The translations under genes and the position numbers were made by a program. A stretch of 64,000 bases of DNA. Origin: Pseudomonas entomophila. Lineage in GTDB: Bacteria; Pseudomonadota; Gammaproteobacteria; Pseudomonadales; Pseudomonadaceae. The stretch is from NCBI RefSeq assembly GCF_023277925.1, contig NZ_CP063832.1, forward strand, positions 5,563,501-5,627,500, read 5' to 3'. Positions 53,369-63,155 of the stretch are shown in pieces. Under the pieces are notes generated by a model. It was not told the DNA's origin and made no database searches. It saw only the letters and a list, made by a program, of their open reading frames with translations. Numbering within the stretch: the stretch's first letter is position 1; each line of letters starts with the position of its first letter.

Positions 53369-54787
53369 ATGCCAGTCGGCAACCATCCTGCCCATGGCGA
53401 GTCCGCCCAGGGCGGCCCGCTCAAGCGTGAACTGGGCGAACGGCACATCCGTCTGATGGCCCTCGGTGCCTGTATCGGCGTCGGCCTGTTCCTTGGTTCG
53501 GCCAAGGCCATCGAAATGGCCGGCCCCGCCATCATGCTCTCCTACATCATCGGTGGCCTGGCCATCCTGGTGATCATGCGCGCGCTCGGCGAAATGGCCG
53601 TGCACAACCCGGTCGCCGGCTCCTTCAGCCGCTATGCGCAAGACTACCTCGGCCCGCTGGCGGGCTTTCTCACCGGCTGGAACTACTGGTTCCTGTGGCT
53701 GGTGACCTGCGTCGCCGAGATCACCGCGGTGGCCATCTACATGGGCATCTGGTTCCCCGACGTGCCGCGCTGGATCTGGGCGCTGATGGCCTTGGGCAGC
53801 ATGGGCGCGATCAACCTGATCGCGGTCAAGGCGTTCGGCGAGTTCGAGTTCTGGTTCGCCCTGATCAAGATCGTCACCATCATCGCCATGGTGCTCGGGG
53901 GCATCGGCATCATCGCCTTCGGCTTCGGTAACGACGGCGTGGCCATGGGCGTCTCCAACCTGTGGAGCAACGGTGGCTTCATGCCCAATGGCGTGACCGG
54001 CGTGCTGATGTCGCTGCAGATGGTGATGTTCGCCTACCTGGGCGTGGAGATGATCGGCCTGACCGCCGGCGAAGCGCGCAACCCGCAGAAGACCATCCCC
54101 CAGGCCATCGGCTCGGTGTTCTGGCGCATCCTGCTGTTCTACGTGGGCGCGTTGTTCGTGATCCTGTCGATCTACCCCTGGAGCGAGATCGGCAGCCAGG
54201 GCAGCCCGTTCGTGATGACTTTCGAGCGCCTGGGGATCAAGACCGCCGCGGGCATCATCAACTTCGTGGTGATCACCGCTGCGCTGTCGTCGTGCAACGG
54301 TGGCATCTTCAGCACCGGGCGCATGCTCTACAGCCTGGCGCAGAATGGCCAGGCCCCGGCGGCCTTCGCCCGCACCTCGAAGAGCGGCGTGCCGCGCAAT
54401 GCACTGCTGCTGTCGATTGGCGCGCTGCTGCTGGGCGTGCTGGCCAATTACCTGGTGCCGGAGAAGGTGTTCGTCTGGGTGACCTCGATCGCCACCTTCG
54501 GCGCGATCTGGACCTGGGTGATGATCCTGCTGGCGCAGCTGAAGTTCCGCGCCGGGTTGTCCACCGCCGAGCGCAATGCACTGAAGTACCGCATGTGGCT
54601 GTGGCCGCTGAGCTCGTACCTGGCGCTGGCGTTCCTGGTGCTGGTGGTGGGCCTGATGGCGTACTTCCCGGACACCCGCGTGGCCCTGTACATCGGCCCG
54701 GCGTTCCTGGTGCTGCTGACGGCGCTGTACTACACCTTCCGCCTGGCGCCTAAAGAGGCCGAGGGTGCGGTGAGTACCGCCTCCTGA
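53369..54787 (+). CDS. APC-family amino-acid permease, ProY-like
   Basis: 472 residues with twelve predicted membrane helices. The amino acid transporter (AAT) group signature is LKRELGERHIRLMALGACIG near residue 18 with helix 1 GVGLFLGSAKAIEMAGPA. GEMAVHNPVAGSFSRYA near residue 74 and YLGVEMIGLTAGEARNPQKT near residue 222 follow. The group includes ProY, CycA, AroP and GABA permeases. The sequence looks closest to ProY/YifK, but the substrate is not secure. GAGG lies about ten bases before the ATG. A strong terminator follows. Confidence 0.88.
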   Translation: MPVGNHPAHGESAQGGPLKRELGERHIRLMALGACIGVGLFLGSAKAIEMAGPAIMLSYIIGGLAILVIMRALGEMAVHNPVAGSFSRYAQDYLGPLAGFLTGWNYWFLWLVTCVAEITAVAIYMGIWFPDVPRWIWALMALGSMGAINLIAVKAFGEFEFWFALIKIVTIIAMVLGGIGIIAFGFGNDGVAMGVSNLWSNGGFMPNGVTGVLMSLQMVMFAYLGVEMIGLTAGEARNPQKTIPQAIGSVFWRILLFYVGALFVILSIYPWSEIGSQGSPFVMTFERLGIKTAAGIINFVVITAALSSCNGGIFSTGRMLYSLAQNGQAPAAFARTSKSGVPRNALLLSIGALLLGVLANYLVPEKVFVWVTSIATFGAIWTWVMILLAQLKFRAGLSTAERNALKYRMWLWPLSSYLALAFLVLVVGLMAYFPDTRVALYIGPAFLVLLTALYYTFRLAPKEAEGAVSTAS

Positions 54788-54793
54788 TGAACG

Positions 54794-54824
54794 AAGCCCC
54801 GGCCAGTGCCGGGGCTTTGTTTTT
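54794..54824 (+). terminator. Rho-independent terminator of the permease gene
   Basis: AAGCCCCGGC-CAGT-GCCGGGGCTT is a ten-pair stem followed by TGTTTTT. Confidence 0.93.
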
Positions 54825-55105
54825 GCGGTGGAGTGATCGTGGCGCAACCACGGGTTCCCTTGCATCGGCATTCATTCGGCCAAGATCCAACCGTCTACTG
54901 GCATTTTTGTCAGTAGCTGATCTTCCATGCCCGGCCTAAGGTAGCAGCAGGGCGATGCGAAAGAGCATGGTCGACTCGCAGCCGGACAGCTTTCCTCACG
55001 GACTATCGCTTTCTTTTTTTGCCAACTTCCGGTGTGCGTTCATTGCATGCATCGCGCTCGCCCTCGGGCGTTCGTCAAGTACCCGATAATGTTCAAGGAA
55101 GACGC
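54825..55105. other. Non-coding stretch before the GT39-like gene
   Basis: About 280 bases. CTACTGGCATTTTTGTCAGTAG at 54896-54917 can form a short stem-loop. Otherwise no gene or known regulatory motif is seen. The composition is closer to the following gene than to the permease. Confidence 0.4.
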
Positions 55106-56602
55106 ATGACCGTTTCGCGATGCTGGCCTGATGCGGGAACAAGGACCTTGGTGGTCCTGGCAATTTTGCTGATCAGCACAGCGTTGCGGCTGCACCATGT
55201 CACGCTGCCCGTCATCTGGCTGGATGAAGCGTTCAGTGCGTTAATCAGCCACTTGCCTCCTGAGCAGATCCTGTTTCACACCGCCCGGGATGTTCACCCG
55301 CCTCTGTATTACCTGATCCTGCATTACTGGATGCAAGGGTTCGGCGATGCTCCCCTGGCGCTGCGCAGTTTCAGCGTTTGCGCGGGAGTTGCCACCGTCG
55401 GTATCGGCATGTTGTTGGCGCGACAGTTGGCGTCATGGCGAGCCGCAGTGATAGCAGGGTTGTTACTGGCGTTTTTTCCCATCGGTATACGCTACAGCCA
55501 GGAAGTGCGGATGTATGCGTTACTGGGGCTGTTGCTCATGACGGCCCTGTACACACTTTGGCAATGGGTCAACAGGCAAAACATCATCTATTTGATGGCC
55601 TACTGTCTGTTGATGGTTGCCGCCATGTATACCCACTATTTATCGATCTTATGCGTGATGGCCAACTGGCTCTACCTGTCGTTGACCAAAGACACGCACG
55701 GCAGGCTGCATGTGCTGTCTCGCGCATGGTGGGTCGGGCACCTGGTCATGATCATTATCTACCTGCCTTGGCTGCCGATGCTGTATCAGCAGATGGGGCA
55801 TCGCGAACTGGTCGGTTGGATTGCCAACTTCCCCACTTCCCTCATGAGTATTGCGCAATCGTTCTGGAGAGCTTTTACCCTAAGTGTCGTCTCCCGGTAT
55901 TCAGATGTTCTGAGCCTATTGCTGGCGCTTTTCATTGCGATGGCTTCATTGCGTGTACTACGACGTGTCGTGAAACCAGGCCAGCCGAGCGTCCTGCTGC
56001 TCAGCTACTGCTTTATCCCCATACTCGTGCTTTGGCTAGCTTCGTACGGCATGCCGCTGTACATCAATCGTTATCTATATTTCGCGTTCTTGGGACTACC
56101 GCTTGTCCTGGCGATCGCCATGGACACTCTGCGAAAGCGGGCGTTGCTCCTATCGGTCGCCGCTTGCCTGTCCCTCGAACTGGTCGGCTTGGCTGTTTTT
56201 TACGATTATCAGGCCAAGCCAGGCGGTGATCTGGGCACCGTTATGGCGCACGTGAATGAACAGTGGCGACCGGGGGATGCACTGCTGGGTGATCGCAGGA
56301 GGTCATACTTGTCGATCGAGTACTACAATGCCACCGGCCGTCCGGCATTTTTCTACACGAAGATTCAACCCGATACGAGCGGCCAGGCAGCAAAGACCTA
56401 CGGTACATTGACGCTGTTCTACCAACGGTCGAATGAACTCTACGTCGCCACGCCACAGGTGCTTGCCAAGCGCTACAAGCGGCTGTGGCGGGTGACCGAG
56501 CCATCCTCGGTGTACACACCCGACATGCCGACCGATGGCTGGGTAAAAGTAGATGAGTTCACCGAAGGCTCGTTCAAGGCAGTGCTTTATACGGTGCCTT
56601 GA
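55106..56602 (+). CDS. GT39/ArnT-like polyprenyl-linked membrane glycosyltransferase
   Basis: 498 residues with about ten to twelve membrane helices. An early outside loop holds the DEAF motif (WLDEAFSALIS near residue 40), and ARDVHPPLYYLILHYWM follows near residue 64, the layout of family 39/83 transferases that use polyprenyl-phosphate sugars (ArnT, PMT, YycA-like). The C-terminal 120 residues form a soluble domain (GDLGTVMAHVNEQWRPGDAL). The target is unknown. The ATG at 55106 follows AAGGAAG; a frame extending 29 codons upstream is less likely. Codon use is visibly less GC-rich than neighbours, with TTA, ATA and AGA-type codons, which suggests acquisition by transfer. Confidence 0.82.
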   Translation: MTVSRCWPDAGTRTLVVLAILLISTALRLHHVTLPVIWLDEAFSALISHLPPEQILFHTARDVHPPLYYLILHYWMQGFGDAPLALRSFSVCAGVATVGIGMLLARQLASWRAAVIAGLLLAFFPIGIRYSQEVRMYALLGLLLMTALYTLWQWVNRQNIIYLMAYCLLMVAAMYTHYLSILCVMANWLYLSLTKDTHGRLHVLSRAWWVGHLVMIIIYLPWLPMLYQQMGHRELVGWIANFPTSLMSIAQSFWRAFTLSVVSRYSDVLSLLLALFIAMASLRVLRRVVKPGQPSVLLLSYCFIPILVLWLASYGMPLYINRYLYFAFLGLPLVLAIAMDTLRKRALLLSVAACLSLELVGLAVFYDYQAKPGGDLGTVMAHVNEQWRPGDALLGDRRRSYLSIEYYNATGRPAFFYTKIQPDTSGQAAKTYGTLTLFYQRSNELYVATPQVLAKRYKRLWRVTEPSSVYTPDMPTDGWVKVDEFTEGSFKAVLYTVP

Positions 56603-56659
56603 CCAGCCAGTCGGTGGTGTGGTGTTGCTGAAAGACCATTGAAAATCGGGTGGCCGGCT

Positions 56660-58270
56660 TCAGGCCGCTTGTGGCTCGAAACTGTCCGCTCGTGCCATTT
56701 GCCACATGCGCGAATAGAACTGTCCGTTGACCTCACCGGTGAGCAACTCCCCCGGTTTGAGGAACACATGCATCTGCGAGAACAGCTTGATCTCGGTCGC
56801 CGAGATACGCCGCACCAGGTGCTTGGCCTCCAGTTGCGCCGGATGTTCCAGGCCCGCCGCGGCCAACATCTCGGCCAAGGCGCGCAGAGTGTTGTGGTGG
56901 AAGTTGAACACCCGCTGGGCCTTGTCCGGCACCACCAGCGCGCGCTGGCGCAGGGCATCCTGGGTGGCCACCCCGGTCGGGCACTTGTTGGTGTGGCAGC
57001 TCTGCGACTGGATGCAGCCGATGGCGAACATGAAGCCACGCGCCGAGTTGGCCCAGTCGGCGCCGATGGCCAGCACGCTGGCGATGTCGAAGGCGCTGAC
57101 GATCTTGCCGCTGGCCCCCAGCTTGATTTTGTCGCGCAGGTTCAGGCCCACCAGGGTGTTGTGCACGAACAACAGGCCCTCGCGCAGCGGCACGCCGATA
57201 TGGTCGGTGAACTCCACCGGCGCGGCGCCGGTGCCGCCTTCCTTGCCGTCGACGACGATGAAGTCAGGCAGGATGCCGGTCTCCAGCATGGCCTTGGCGA
57301 TACCCATGAACTCCCACGGGTGCCCCAGGCAGAACTTGAAGCCCACCGGCTTGCCGCCGGACAGCTCGCGCAGTTGGGCAATGAACCGCATCATTTCGAT
57401 CGGCGTGGAGAAGGCACTGTGACGGGAAGGTGAAATGCAGTCCTCGCCCATCATCACGCCACGGGTTTCGGCGATTTCCCGGGTGACCTTGTGCTTGGGC
57501 AGGATGCCGCCATGGCCGGGTTTCGCGCCCTGGCTCATCTTGATTTCGATCATGCGCACCTGAGGGGTGCGCGCCTGGGCGGCGAAGCGCTCGGGGTCGA
57601 AGCGCCCGTCGGGGGTACGGCAACCAAAGTAGCCGCTGCCCAGCTCCCACACCAGGTCGCCGCCGTGTTCACGGTGGTAGGGGCTGATGCTGCCTTCACC
57701 GGTGTCGTGGTGGAAGTTGCCCAGCTTGGCGCCCTGGTTGAGGGCGCGGATGGCGTTGGCGCTGAGCGAACCGAAGCTCATCGCCGAGATATTGAAGATC
57801 GAGGCCGAGTACGGCTGGGTGCACTGCGGGCCGCCGACGCTGACGCGGAAACTTGCCGGGTCGGCCAGCGGCGCCGGGCGCATGGAGTGGCCGATGAATT
57901 CGAAGCCCGACTCGTACACGTCGATCAGCGTGCCGAAGGGCTTGTCCGAGGCTTCGTTCTTGGCCCGGGCGTACACCAGCGAACGCTGGGCGCGGGAGAA
58001 GGGCAGGGCGTCGCTGTCGGCTTCCAGCAGGTACTGGCGGATTTCCGGGCGGATGCCTTCGACCAGGTAGCGGATATTGCCGAGGATCGGGTAGTTGCGG
58101 CGTACCGCGTGGCGCTGTTGCAGCAGGTCGAACACGCCGATCAGGCTGAGCACCCCGGTGGCCAGGGTGAAGGGCCACAGCCAGTCGTGCTCGAGGAATG
58201 GCAGGCTGGCGAGGGTGAACAGCACGCAGGCGGCGAAGAAGGCGTAGCGACTGAGAAGTGACAGGCTCAT
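56660..58270 (-). CDS. FMN-binding glutamate-synthase-family protein
   Basis: 536 residues. Two N-terminal membrane helices (about residues 5-24 and 30-46) come before a barrel domain like the central FMN domain of glutamate synthase: [20 protein letters not shown] near residue 160, [20 protein letters not shown] near residue 190, [14 protein letters not shown] near residue 250, [14 protein letters not shown] near residue 345. [21 protein letters not shown] block near residue 425 can bind a 3Fe-4S cluster. It lacks the glutaminase domain and has membrane anchors. Its reaction is unknown; related archaeal proteins are glutamate synthase subunits. AAGGA precedes the start by eight bases. Confidence 0.88.
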   Translation of the reverse strand: MSLSLLSRYAFFAACVLFTLASLPFLEHDWLWPFTLATGVLSLIGVFDLLQQRHAVRRNYPILGNIRYLVEGIRPEIRQYLLEADSDALPFSRAQRSLVYARAKNEASDKPFGTLIDVYESGFEFIGHSMRPAPLADPASFRVSVGGPQCTQPYSASIFNISAMSFGSLSANAIRALNQGAKLGNFHHDTGEGSISPYHREHGGDLVWELGSGYFGCRTPDGRFDPERFAAQARTPQVRMIEIKMSQGAKPGHGGILPKHKVTREIAETRGVMMGEDCISPSRHSAFSTPIEMMRFIAQLRELSGGKPVGFKFCLGHPWEFMGIAKAMLETGILPDFIVVDGKEGGTGAAPVEFTDHIGVPLREGLLFVHNTLVGLNLRDKIKLGASGKIVSAFDIASVLAIGADWANSARGFMFAIGCIQSQSCHTNKCPTGVATQDALRQRALVVPDKAQRVFNFHHNTLRALAEMLAAAGLEHPAQLEAKHLVRRISATEIKLFSQMHVFLKPGELLTGEVNGQFYSRMWQMARADSFEPQAA

Positions 58271-58410
58271 GCGGGGTCCTTGCGAATGGCTCGGTCAGGC
58301 TCAGGGCCTGGCAAGGCCCGACCATAGCCCGGTTGGGCGAGGCTTTGCCAGTGTCGGGGCGGGCGTGAATATGAAAATTCGGGTATCGAAAATCATTCGC
58401 AATATAGTAT

Positions 58411-58423
58411 GTTATAAAGTATC
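58411..58423. promoter_or_regulatory. Zur-like box upstream of rpmE2
   Basis: GTTATAAAGTATC matches ten of thirteen positions of the GTTATAATATAAC pattern. It is 26 bases before the L31 start, so it overlaps the promoter or the leader. Confidence 0.7.
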
Positions 58424-58448
58424 AATTCGATCCCGAGGAGGCTTGACC

Positions 58449-58700
58449 ATGAAAGCAGACATCCATCCCGCCTACCGTCCCGTGCTGTTCCACGACACTG
58501 CCGCCGATGTGTACTTCCTGATGGGTTCGACCGTCGACACCGATCGCACGCAGGTGCACAGCGATGGCCAGACCTACCCCTATGTGGCATTGGATGTGTC
58601 CAGCGCCTCGCACCCGGTGTACACCGGGCAGCAGCGTAAAACCACGGTGGAGGGGCGGGTGGCTGGATTCAACAAGCGCTTTGCTGGCTTTCAGGTGTAG
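58449..58700 (+). CDS. rpmE2: Zinc-independent 50S ribosomal protein L31 type B
   Basis: 83 residues. The sequence [20 protein letters not shown], then [20 protein letters not shown] and [13 protein letters not shown], is type B L31. There is no cysteine, so the CxxC zinc site of the usual L31 is absent. In other bacteria this paralogue replaces zinc-bound L31 when zinc is short, freeing zinc. GAGGAG precedes the ATG by nine bases. A Zur-like box in the promoter supports zinc-starvation control. Its stop codon is the TAG of a REP element. Confidence 0.94.
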   Translation: MKADIHPAYRPVLFHDTAADVYFLMGSTVDTDRTQVHSDGQTYPYVALDVSSASHPVYTGQQRKTTVEGRVAGFNKRFAGFQV

Positions 58701-58770
58701 GAGCCGCTCGGGTATCGCGGTGCCTGGCACCCGCTGCGCGGGTGATCGCGGCTGAAGCCGCTCCTACGGG
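58696..58770. repeat. REP pair giving stop codons to both flanking genes
   Basis: GTGTAGGAGCCGCTCGGGTA at the left and GCGGCTGAAGCCGCTCCTAC at the right. The TAG of the left GTAGGAG is the rpmE2 stop. The TAG of the right copy, read on the - strand, is the stop of the helicase gene. Confidence 0.88.
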
Positions 58771-61700
58771 GGCGGCGCCTGGCGCAACAGGTGTTGATGC
58801 CATCTCGCGTGCTCGGTGGCTGGCGCCTCGATCAGGTACTGATATCGGCCCGCCACCCGGCTGGCCACCGCCACTCCATCCCGATAAAGCAAGCGGTTGC
58901 CTCCCACCGCCGGTACCTTGGTGCCCGGCAACAGGCTCCCGACCAGGTTCAACGGGTCGCAGGCACTGACCACCACCAGCGCGCCATCCGCTTCCCGCCT
59001 GCGCACCTGCCGCAACAACCCCACCGCCTCCGGCAACGCGAACTGCTCGCCGGCCAACCCGGCGATAAAGCGCCCACCACGAATCTCGCCACGTGCTTCG
59101 AGCCGGTGATAACAGTGCAACAGCTCACGCCAGGGCGGCAGCACATCGCTTTCACGCTCCAGCAGACGCCAGCACACCACCCCATAGCGACGCAGCAGGC
59201 TGCGCGCCACCTGTTCAAGGCGCTGACCCTCGTCCACGGTGCCTGTACCCCGACGCAACAAGGCCCAGCGCCCGGCGTGCGCCATGCTGCTGGACACGGG
59301 CGGGTGCCCGCGACGGCTGTTGCGCGGGCTGCGCTTGGCCGCTGGGGTGATCAGGCTACGCAGGCCGCTGAAACCATCGGCGCTGGCCAGCCCGGCACCG
59401 ACCAGCTCCTGCAGGGCGGCTTCAAGCTCACTGGGCAGCAAGTGCGCCTCGTGGGTCAGTTCGTCGAAGAACAGTGCGCCATGCTCCTGCAGGGTCTGCA
59501 GTACTCGCCGCGCCCGTGAACCCAGTTGTTCGGGATCGGCTGCCGGGGCCAGGCTGCGCCACAGCCCGAGGTGCTCGCGCGGCAACAGCACAAGTGGCGT
59601 GCTGGCCAGGGTGCTGGCCGCAGCCGTGGCCGCCAGCCGGCTCCATGCCCACTGACCGCTACGGCAGGCATCGTCCAGCCAGTGCGGGCTGTAGTCCTTG
59701 ATCCGCGCCGGCAGCAGTTCGGCTTCCCAGGTACCAGCGGCGCACGGGTAGCCCTGCAGTTGGCCCAGCACTTCATCGACCGCCTGGGGACCGCGCAGGC
59801 GGGTTTCACCCGCCAGGTGCTGCCAGTCGAACAGAAACCGCATGAAGTCCTGCAGGCTCACCGGCTCGATTTCCCGGCGCAGGCGCTTGACCGTGTAGCG
59901 GTGGATACGTGCCAGCAGGTGCCGCTCGCACCATTGCAGTTCGCCTTGGCCTGGGCTGAAGTGGCCGCGCAACACGTAGCCTTCGCTTTCCAGGCGAGCC
60001 AGGGCCTGCTCGCAGTCGCCGGATGCCAGCTCCAGAGGTGAGCTGACCTGTGCCAGGATCAGCGGGCCGAAACCGCTCAGGCGCGCGCGCAGCAGTTCGG
60101 TCAAGGCGTTGTCTGGCGCATGCGTCAGCTCGAAGCCTGGGAGCAGGGGTAGGCTTGGAATGAGCTGGGCTTCGGGATACAGCGCCATGAGCAAGCTCTG
60201 ACGCTCGCGGGCGAACCACAGATGTTGCAATCGGCAGGCGCGTCCGCTCTTGGAGAGTGCATCCAGACGGGCGTCCCACCCAGGGTTGGCCTGTACCTCG
60301 GTTTGGCTGATGACCCCCAGGCTCATCAGCGCCTCATGCATTTCATCGGCATTGGCCGGTTGCGGCCAGGCTTCGGCCTGCACGGCGGCAATGGCGTCGG
60401 CGTCCAACGCGCCCAGGTCGTCGCTGCTGTTCACGTCATTCCAGCGTCGATTGAGCACCGCCTGGGTGCGCCGTTCTTCCAGCGGGGCGTCGTCGAGGAA
60501 GGTGTACGGGCGAGCGTTGAGAATGGCCGAGGCCAGCGGCGAGGGGGCCGGCAGGTCGCGGCTGAGCAGACGCACCTGGCCGGCCTCCATGCGCCGTAGC
60601 AGGGCCAGCCAGCCGTCGCTGTCCATGGCCTCGTGCAGGCAGTCGTCGAGGGTCTGTTCGACCAGTGGGTGATCGGGGATCTGCCGCTCGCCGACGATGT
60701 TCTCCAGGCAGGCGATCTGGTCGGGGAACACCGCAGCCACCAGGTCCTCGCTCTTCATCCGCTGGATCTGCGGCGCCACCTTGCGCCCGCCCACGTAGCG
60801 CGGCAAGGCCAGGGCCACCGCCGCGCTCCAACGCCAGCGCACACCGAACAGCGGGGCGTCGAGCAGGGCCTGGACCAGGATCGGTTCTGCCGTGCGGCTG
60901 TTCAGGTAGCGCCATACCTCATCCAGCGCGAAGCTGTGGCTGGTGGACAGCGACAGCACAATGGCGTCCTCGCTGGCCGCCGCCTGCAGTTCGAAGTTGA
61001 AGGTGCGGCAGAAGCGCTTGCGCAAGGCCAGGCCCCAGGCGCGATTGATCCGGCTGCCGTAGGGCGAGTGGATGATCAGTTGGGTGCCGCCGGACTCGTC
61101 GAAGAAGCGCTCCATTACCAGGGTTTGCTGCGAGGGCAGGGCGCCCAGCACCTGCCAGGTGCGGCCCAGGTAGTCGAGCAGTTGGCGGGCACAGTCTTCG
61201 TCCAGCGCATAGTCGGCTTGCAACCAGGCGAGCACCTGGTCGAGATTGCCGTGTTGCAGTTGCGCGTCGATCCGCGCCTGCAGGCGTGCGACCGCGGCGG
61301 ACAGCTCGTCGCTGCGCCCAGGTGCCTCCCCCAGCCAGAACGGGATGGTTGGGGGCAGGCCATGGGCATCCTCCACCCGCACCCGCCCAGGCTCGACCCG
61401 CAGAATGCGGTAGGAGGCATTGCCCAGCTGGAAGATATCGCCCGCGATGCTTTCAATCGCGAAGTCCTCGTTGACGCTGCCGATGTTCAGCGCCTGGGGC
61501 TCCAGCAGTACCGCATAGTCGGCGGTCTCGGGAATGGTGCCGCCGCTGGTCAGCGCGGTCAGCTGGCTGCCTCGGCGCCCGCGCAGCATACCGCTCACCG
61601 CGTCGCGGTGCAGGTAGGCGCTGCGCACGCCCTGGCGCCCGTTGTAGCCTTCGGCGAGCATGCGCAGCAGGGCTTGATAATGGCGTTCGTCGAGGTTGGT

Positions 61701-63038
61701 ATATGGCGTGGCCTGGCGCAGCAGGTCGAACAGCGCCGCCTCGGCCCAAGGCTGATTGCTGACTTCGGCGACGATCTGCTGGGCCAGTACATCCAGTGGC
61801 GCCTGCGGGACATGCAGCGCGTCCAGTTCACCCTGGCGCACGCAGTCGAGCAGCGCCACGCACTCGATCAGGTCGTCGCGTGAGGTGGGGAACAGGCGCC
61901 CCTTGGGCACGCCGTCGACCTGGTGGCCGGAGCGTCCGACCCGTTGCAGCAGCGCGGCGATCGAACCGGGCGAGGCGATTTGGCAGACCAGGTCGACCTC
62001 GCCGATATCGATACCCAGCTCCAGCGAGGCGGTGGCCACAAGCACCTGCAATTCACCGGCCTTGAGCCGTTGTTCGGCGGCCAGGCGATGTTCCTTGGCC
62101 AGGCTGCCTTGGTGCGCGGCCACGGCGTCGTTGCCCAGGCGCTCACCAAGATGGCGGGTCAGGCGCTCGGCCAGGCGCCGAGTGTTGACGAACACCAGGG
62201 TGGTGCGGTGCTCGCGGGCGAGGGTGGCGAGGCGGTCGTAGACCAGGCCCCAGACGTCAGTGGCCATCACCGCGCCGAGCGGCACGGGCGGCACCTCCAG
62301 GGCTAGGTCGCGGTGACGGACATGGCCAATATCGACGATGGCGCAGGGGCGATCGTGCCCGACCAGGAACTCGGCCACGCGCTTCACCGGGCGCTGGGTG
62401 GCGGACAGGCCGATGCGCCGCAATGGCCGCCCGGCCAAGGCCTGCAGGCGTTCCAGGCTCAACGCCAGGTGGCAGCCGCGTTTGTTGCCGGCCAGGGCGT
62501 GGATCTCGTCGACGATCACCGTATGCACGCTGGCCAGGCCTTGGCGGCCGGACTCAGAGCCCAGGAGCACGTACAGCGACTCCGGCGTGGTCACCAGGAT
62601 GTGCGGCGCCCGCTTGCGCATGGCGGCGCGTTCCTTCTGCGGGGTGTCGCCGGTGCGCACGGCGGTGGTGATGCGTGGCACCTTCAGCCCAAGCCGCTCG
62701 AGGCTCCCGGCGATGCCTGCGAGTGGCGCCTCGAGGTTCAGGTGGATGTCGTTGGACAGCGCCTTGAGTGGCGAGACGTACACCACTTGGGTTTGCGTTG
62801 GCAGTTCCCCATCGTTCGCCAGGCCCTGGCGGAACAGTTCGTCGAGCACGGCGAGGAAAGCGCTCAGGGTCTTGCCCGAGCCGGTCGGCGCGGCAAGCAG
62901 CATCGACTGGCCAGCGTGGATCAACGGCCAGGCGCCGGCCTGGGCGTCGGTGACCGTGGTGAAGCGCTGGCGGAACCAGGTGGCGACGGCCGGGTGGAAC
63001 AGCTCGAGCACCGGGTGCGGATGGGCTGGCAAGTTCAT
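58764..63038 (-). CDS. lhr: Lhr-family superfamily 2 ATP-dependent DNA/RNA helicase
   Basis: 1424 residues. The helicase core has Walker A APTGSGKTLSAF near residue 50, YVSPLKALSND near residue 88, VTTPESLYVLL near residue 150, the DEIH box VIVDEIHAL near residue 175 and IGLSATQRP near residue 210. The second RecA domain has VFVNTRRLAERLTRHLG near residue 280 and SLELGIDIGEVD near residue 345, with QRVGRSGHQ near residue 370. Winged-helix and Lhr-specific domains follow. The long C-terminal part (beyond about residue 870) marks the extended Lhr form, rather than the Lhr-core proteins with a ligase partner. Lhr unwinds nucleic acid in repair. The start at 63038 has no strong ribosome site. Confidence 0.92.
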   Translation of the reverse strand: MNLPAHPHPVLELFHPAVATWFRQRFTTVTDAQAGAWPLIHAGQSMLLAAPTGSGKTLSAFLAVLDELFRQGLANDGELPTQTQVVYVSPLKALSNDIHLNLEAPLAGIAGSLERLGLKVPRITTAVRTGDTPQKERAAMRKRAPHILVTTPESLYVLLGSESGRQGLASVHTVIVDEIHALAGNKRGCHLALSLERLQALAGRPLRRIGLSATQRPVKRVAEFLVGHDRPCAIVDIGHVRHRDLALEVPPVPLGAVMATDVWGLVYDRLATLAREHRTTLVFVNTRRLAERLTRHLGERLGNDAVAAHQGSLAKEHRLAAEQRLKAGELQVLVATASLELGIDIGEVDLVCQIASPGSIAALLQRVGRSGHQVDGVPKGRLFPTSRDDLIECVALLDCVRQGELDALHVPQAPLDVLAQQIVAEVSNQPWAEAALFDLLRQATPYTNLDERHYQALLRMLAEGYNGRQGVRSAYLHRDAVSGMLRGRRGSQLTALTSGGTIPETADYAVLLEPQALNIGSVNEDFAIESIAGDIFQLGNASYRILRVEPGRVRVEDAHGLPPTIPFWLGEAPGRSDELSAAVARLQARIDAQLQHGNLDQVLAWLQADYALDEDCARQLLDYLGRTWQVLGALPSQQTLVMERFFDESGGTQLIIHSPYGSRINRAWGLALRKRFCRTFNFELQAAASEDAIVLSLSTSHSFALDEVWRYLNSRTAEPILVQALLDAPLFGVRWRWSAAVALALPRYVGGRKVAPQIQRMKSEDLVAAVFPDQIACLENIVGERQIPDHPLVEQTLDDCLHEAMDSDGWLALLRRMEAGQVRLLSRDLPAPSPLASAILNARPYTFLDDAPLEERRTQAVLNRRWNDVNSSDDLGALDADAIAAVQAEAWPQPANADEMHEALMSLGVISQTEVQANPGWDARLDALSKSGRACRLQHLWFARERQSLLMALYPEAQLIPSLPLLPGFELTHAPDNALTELLRARLSGFGPLILAQVSSPLELASGDCEQALARLESEGYVLRGHFSPGQGELQWCERHLLARIHRYTVKRLRREIEPVSLQDFMRFLFDWQHLAGETRLRGPQAVDEVLGQLQGYPCAAGTWEAELLPARIKDYSPHWLDDACRSGQWAWSRLAATAAASTLASTPLVLLPREHLGLWRSLAPAADPEQLGSRARRVLQTLQEHGALFFDELTHEAHLLPSELEAALQELVGAGLASADGFSGLRSLITPAAKRSPRNSRRGHPPVSSSMAHAGRWALLRRGTGTVDEGQRLEQVARSLLRRYGVVCWRLLERESDVLPPWRELLHCYHRLEARGEIRGGRFIAGLAGEQFALPEAVGLLRQVRRREADGALVVVSACDPLNLVGSLLPGTKVPAVGGNRLLYRDGVAVASRVAGRYQYLIEAPATEHARWHQHLLRQAPPP

Positions 63039-63155
63039 GCGTTGGTTATGGCGGGGCGAGGGCGGATTGGCAAGGGGCCGTTCGTCTGCCTGTTCCGGCC
63101 CCTTCGCGGGTGATGTGCGTTATCCTCTGCGCCCTCGTTCGGAAAAGAGCCCCTC

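Noticed and set aside
52994..53430. Short + strand frames in the PBP-permease intergenic region
   Set aside because: They have no domain, no ribosome site and overlap each other; the permease start at 53369 is better supported.
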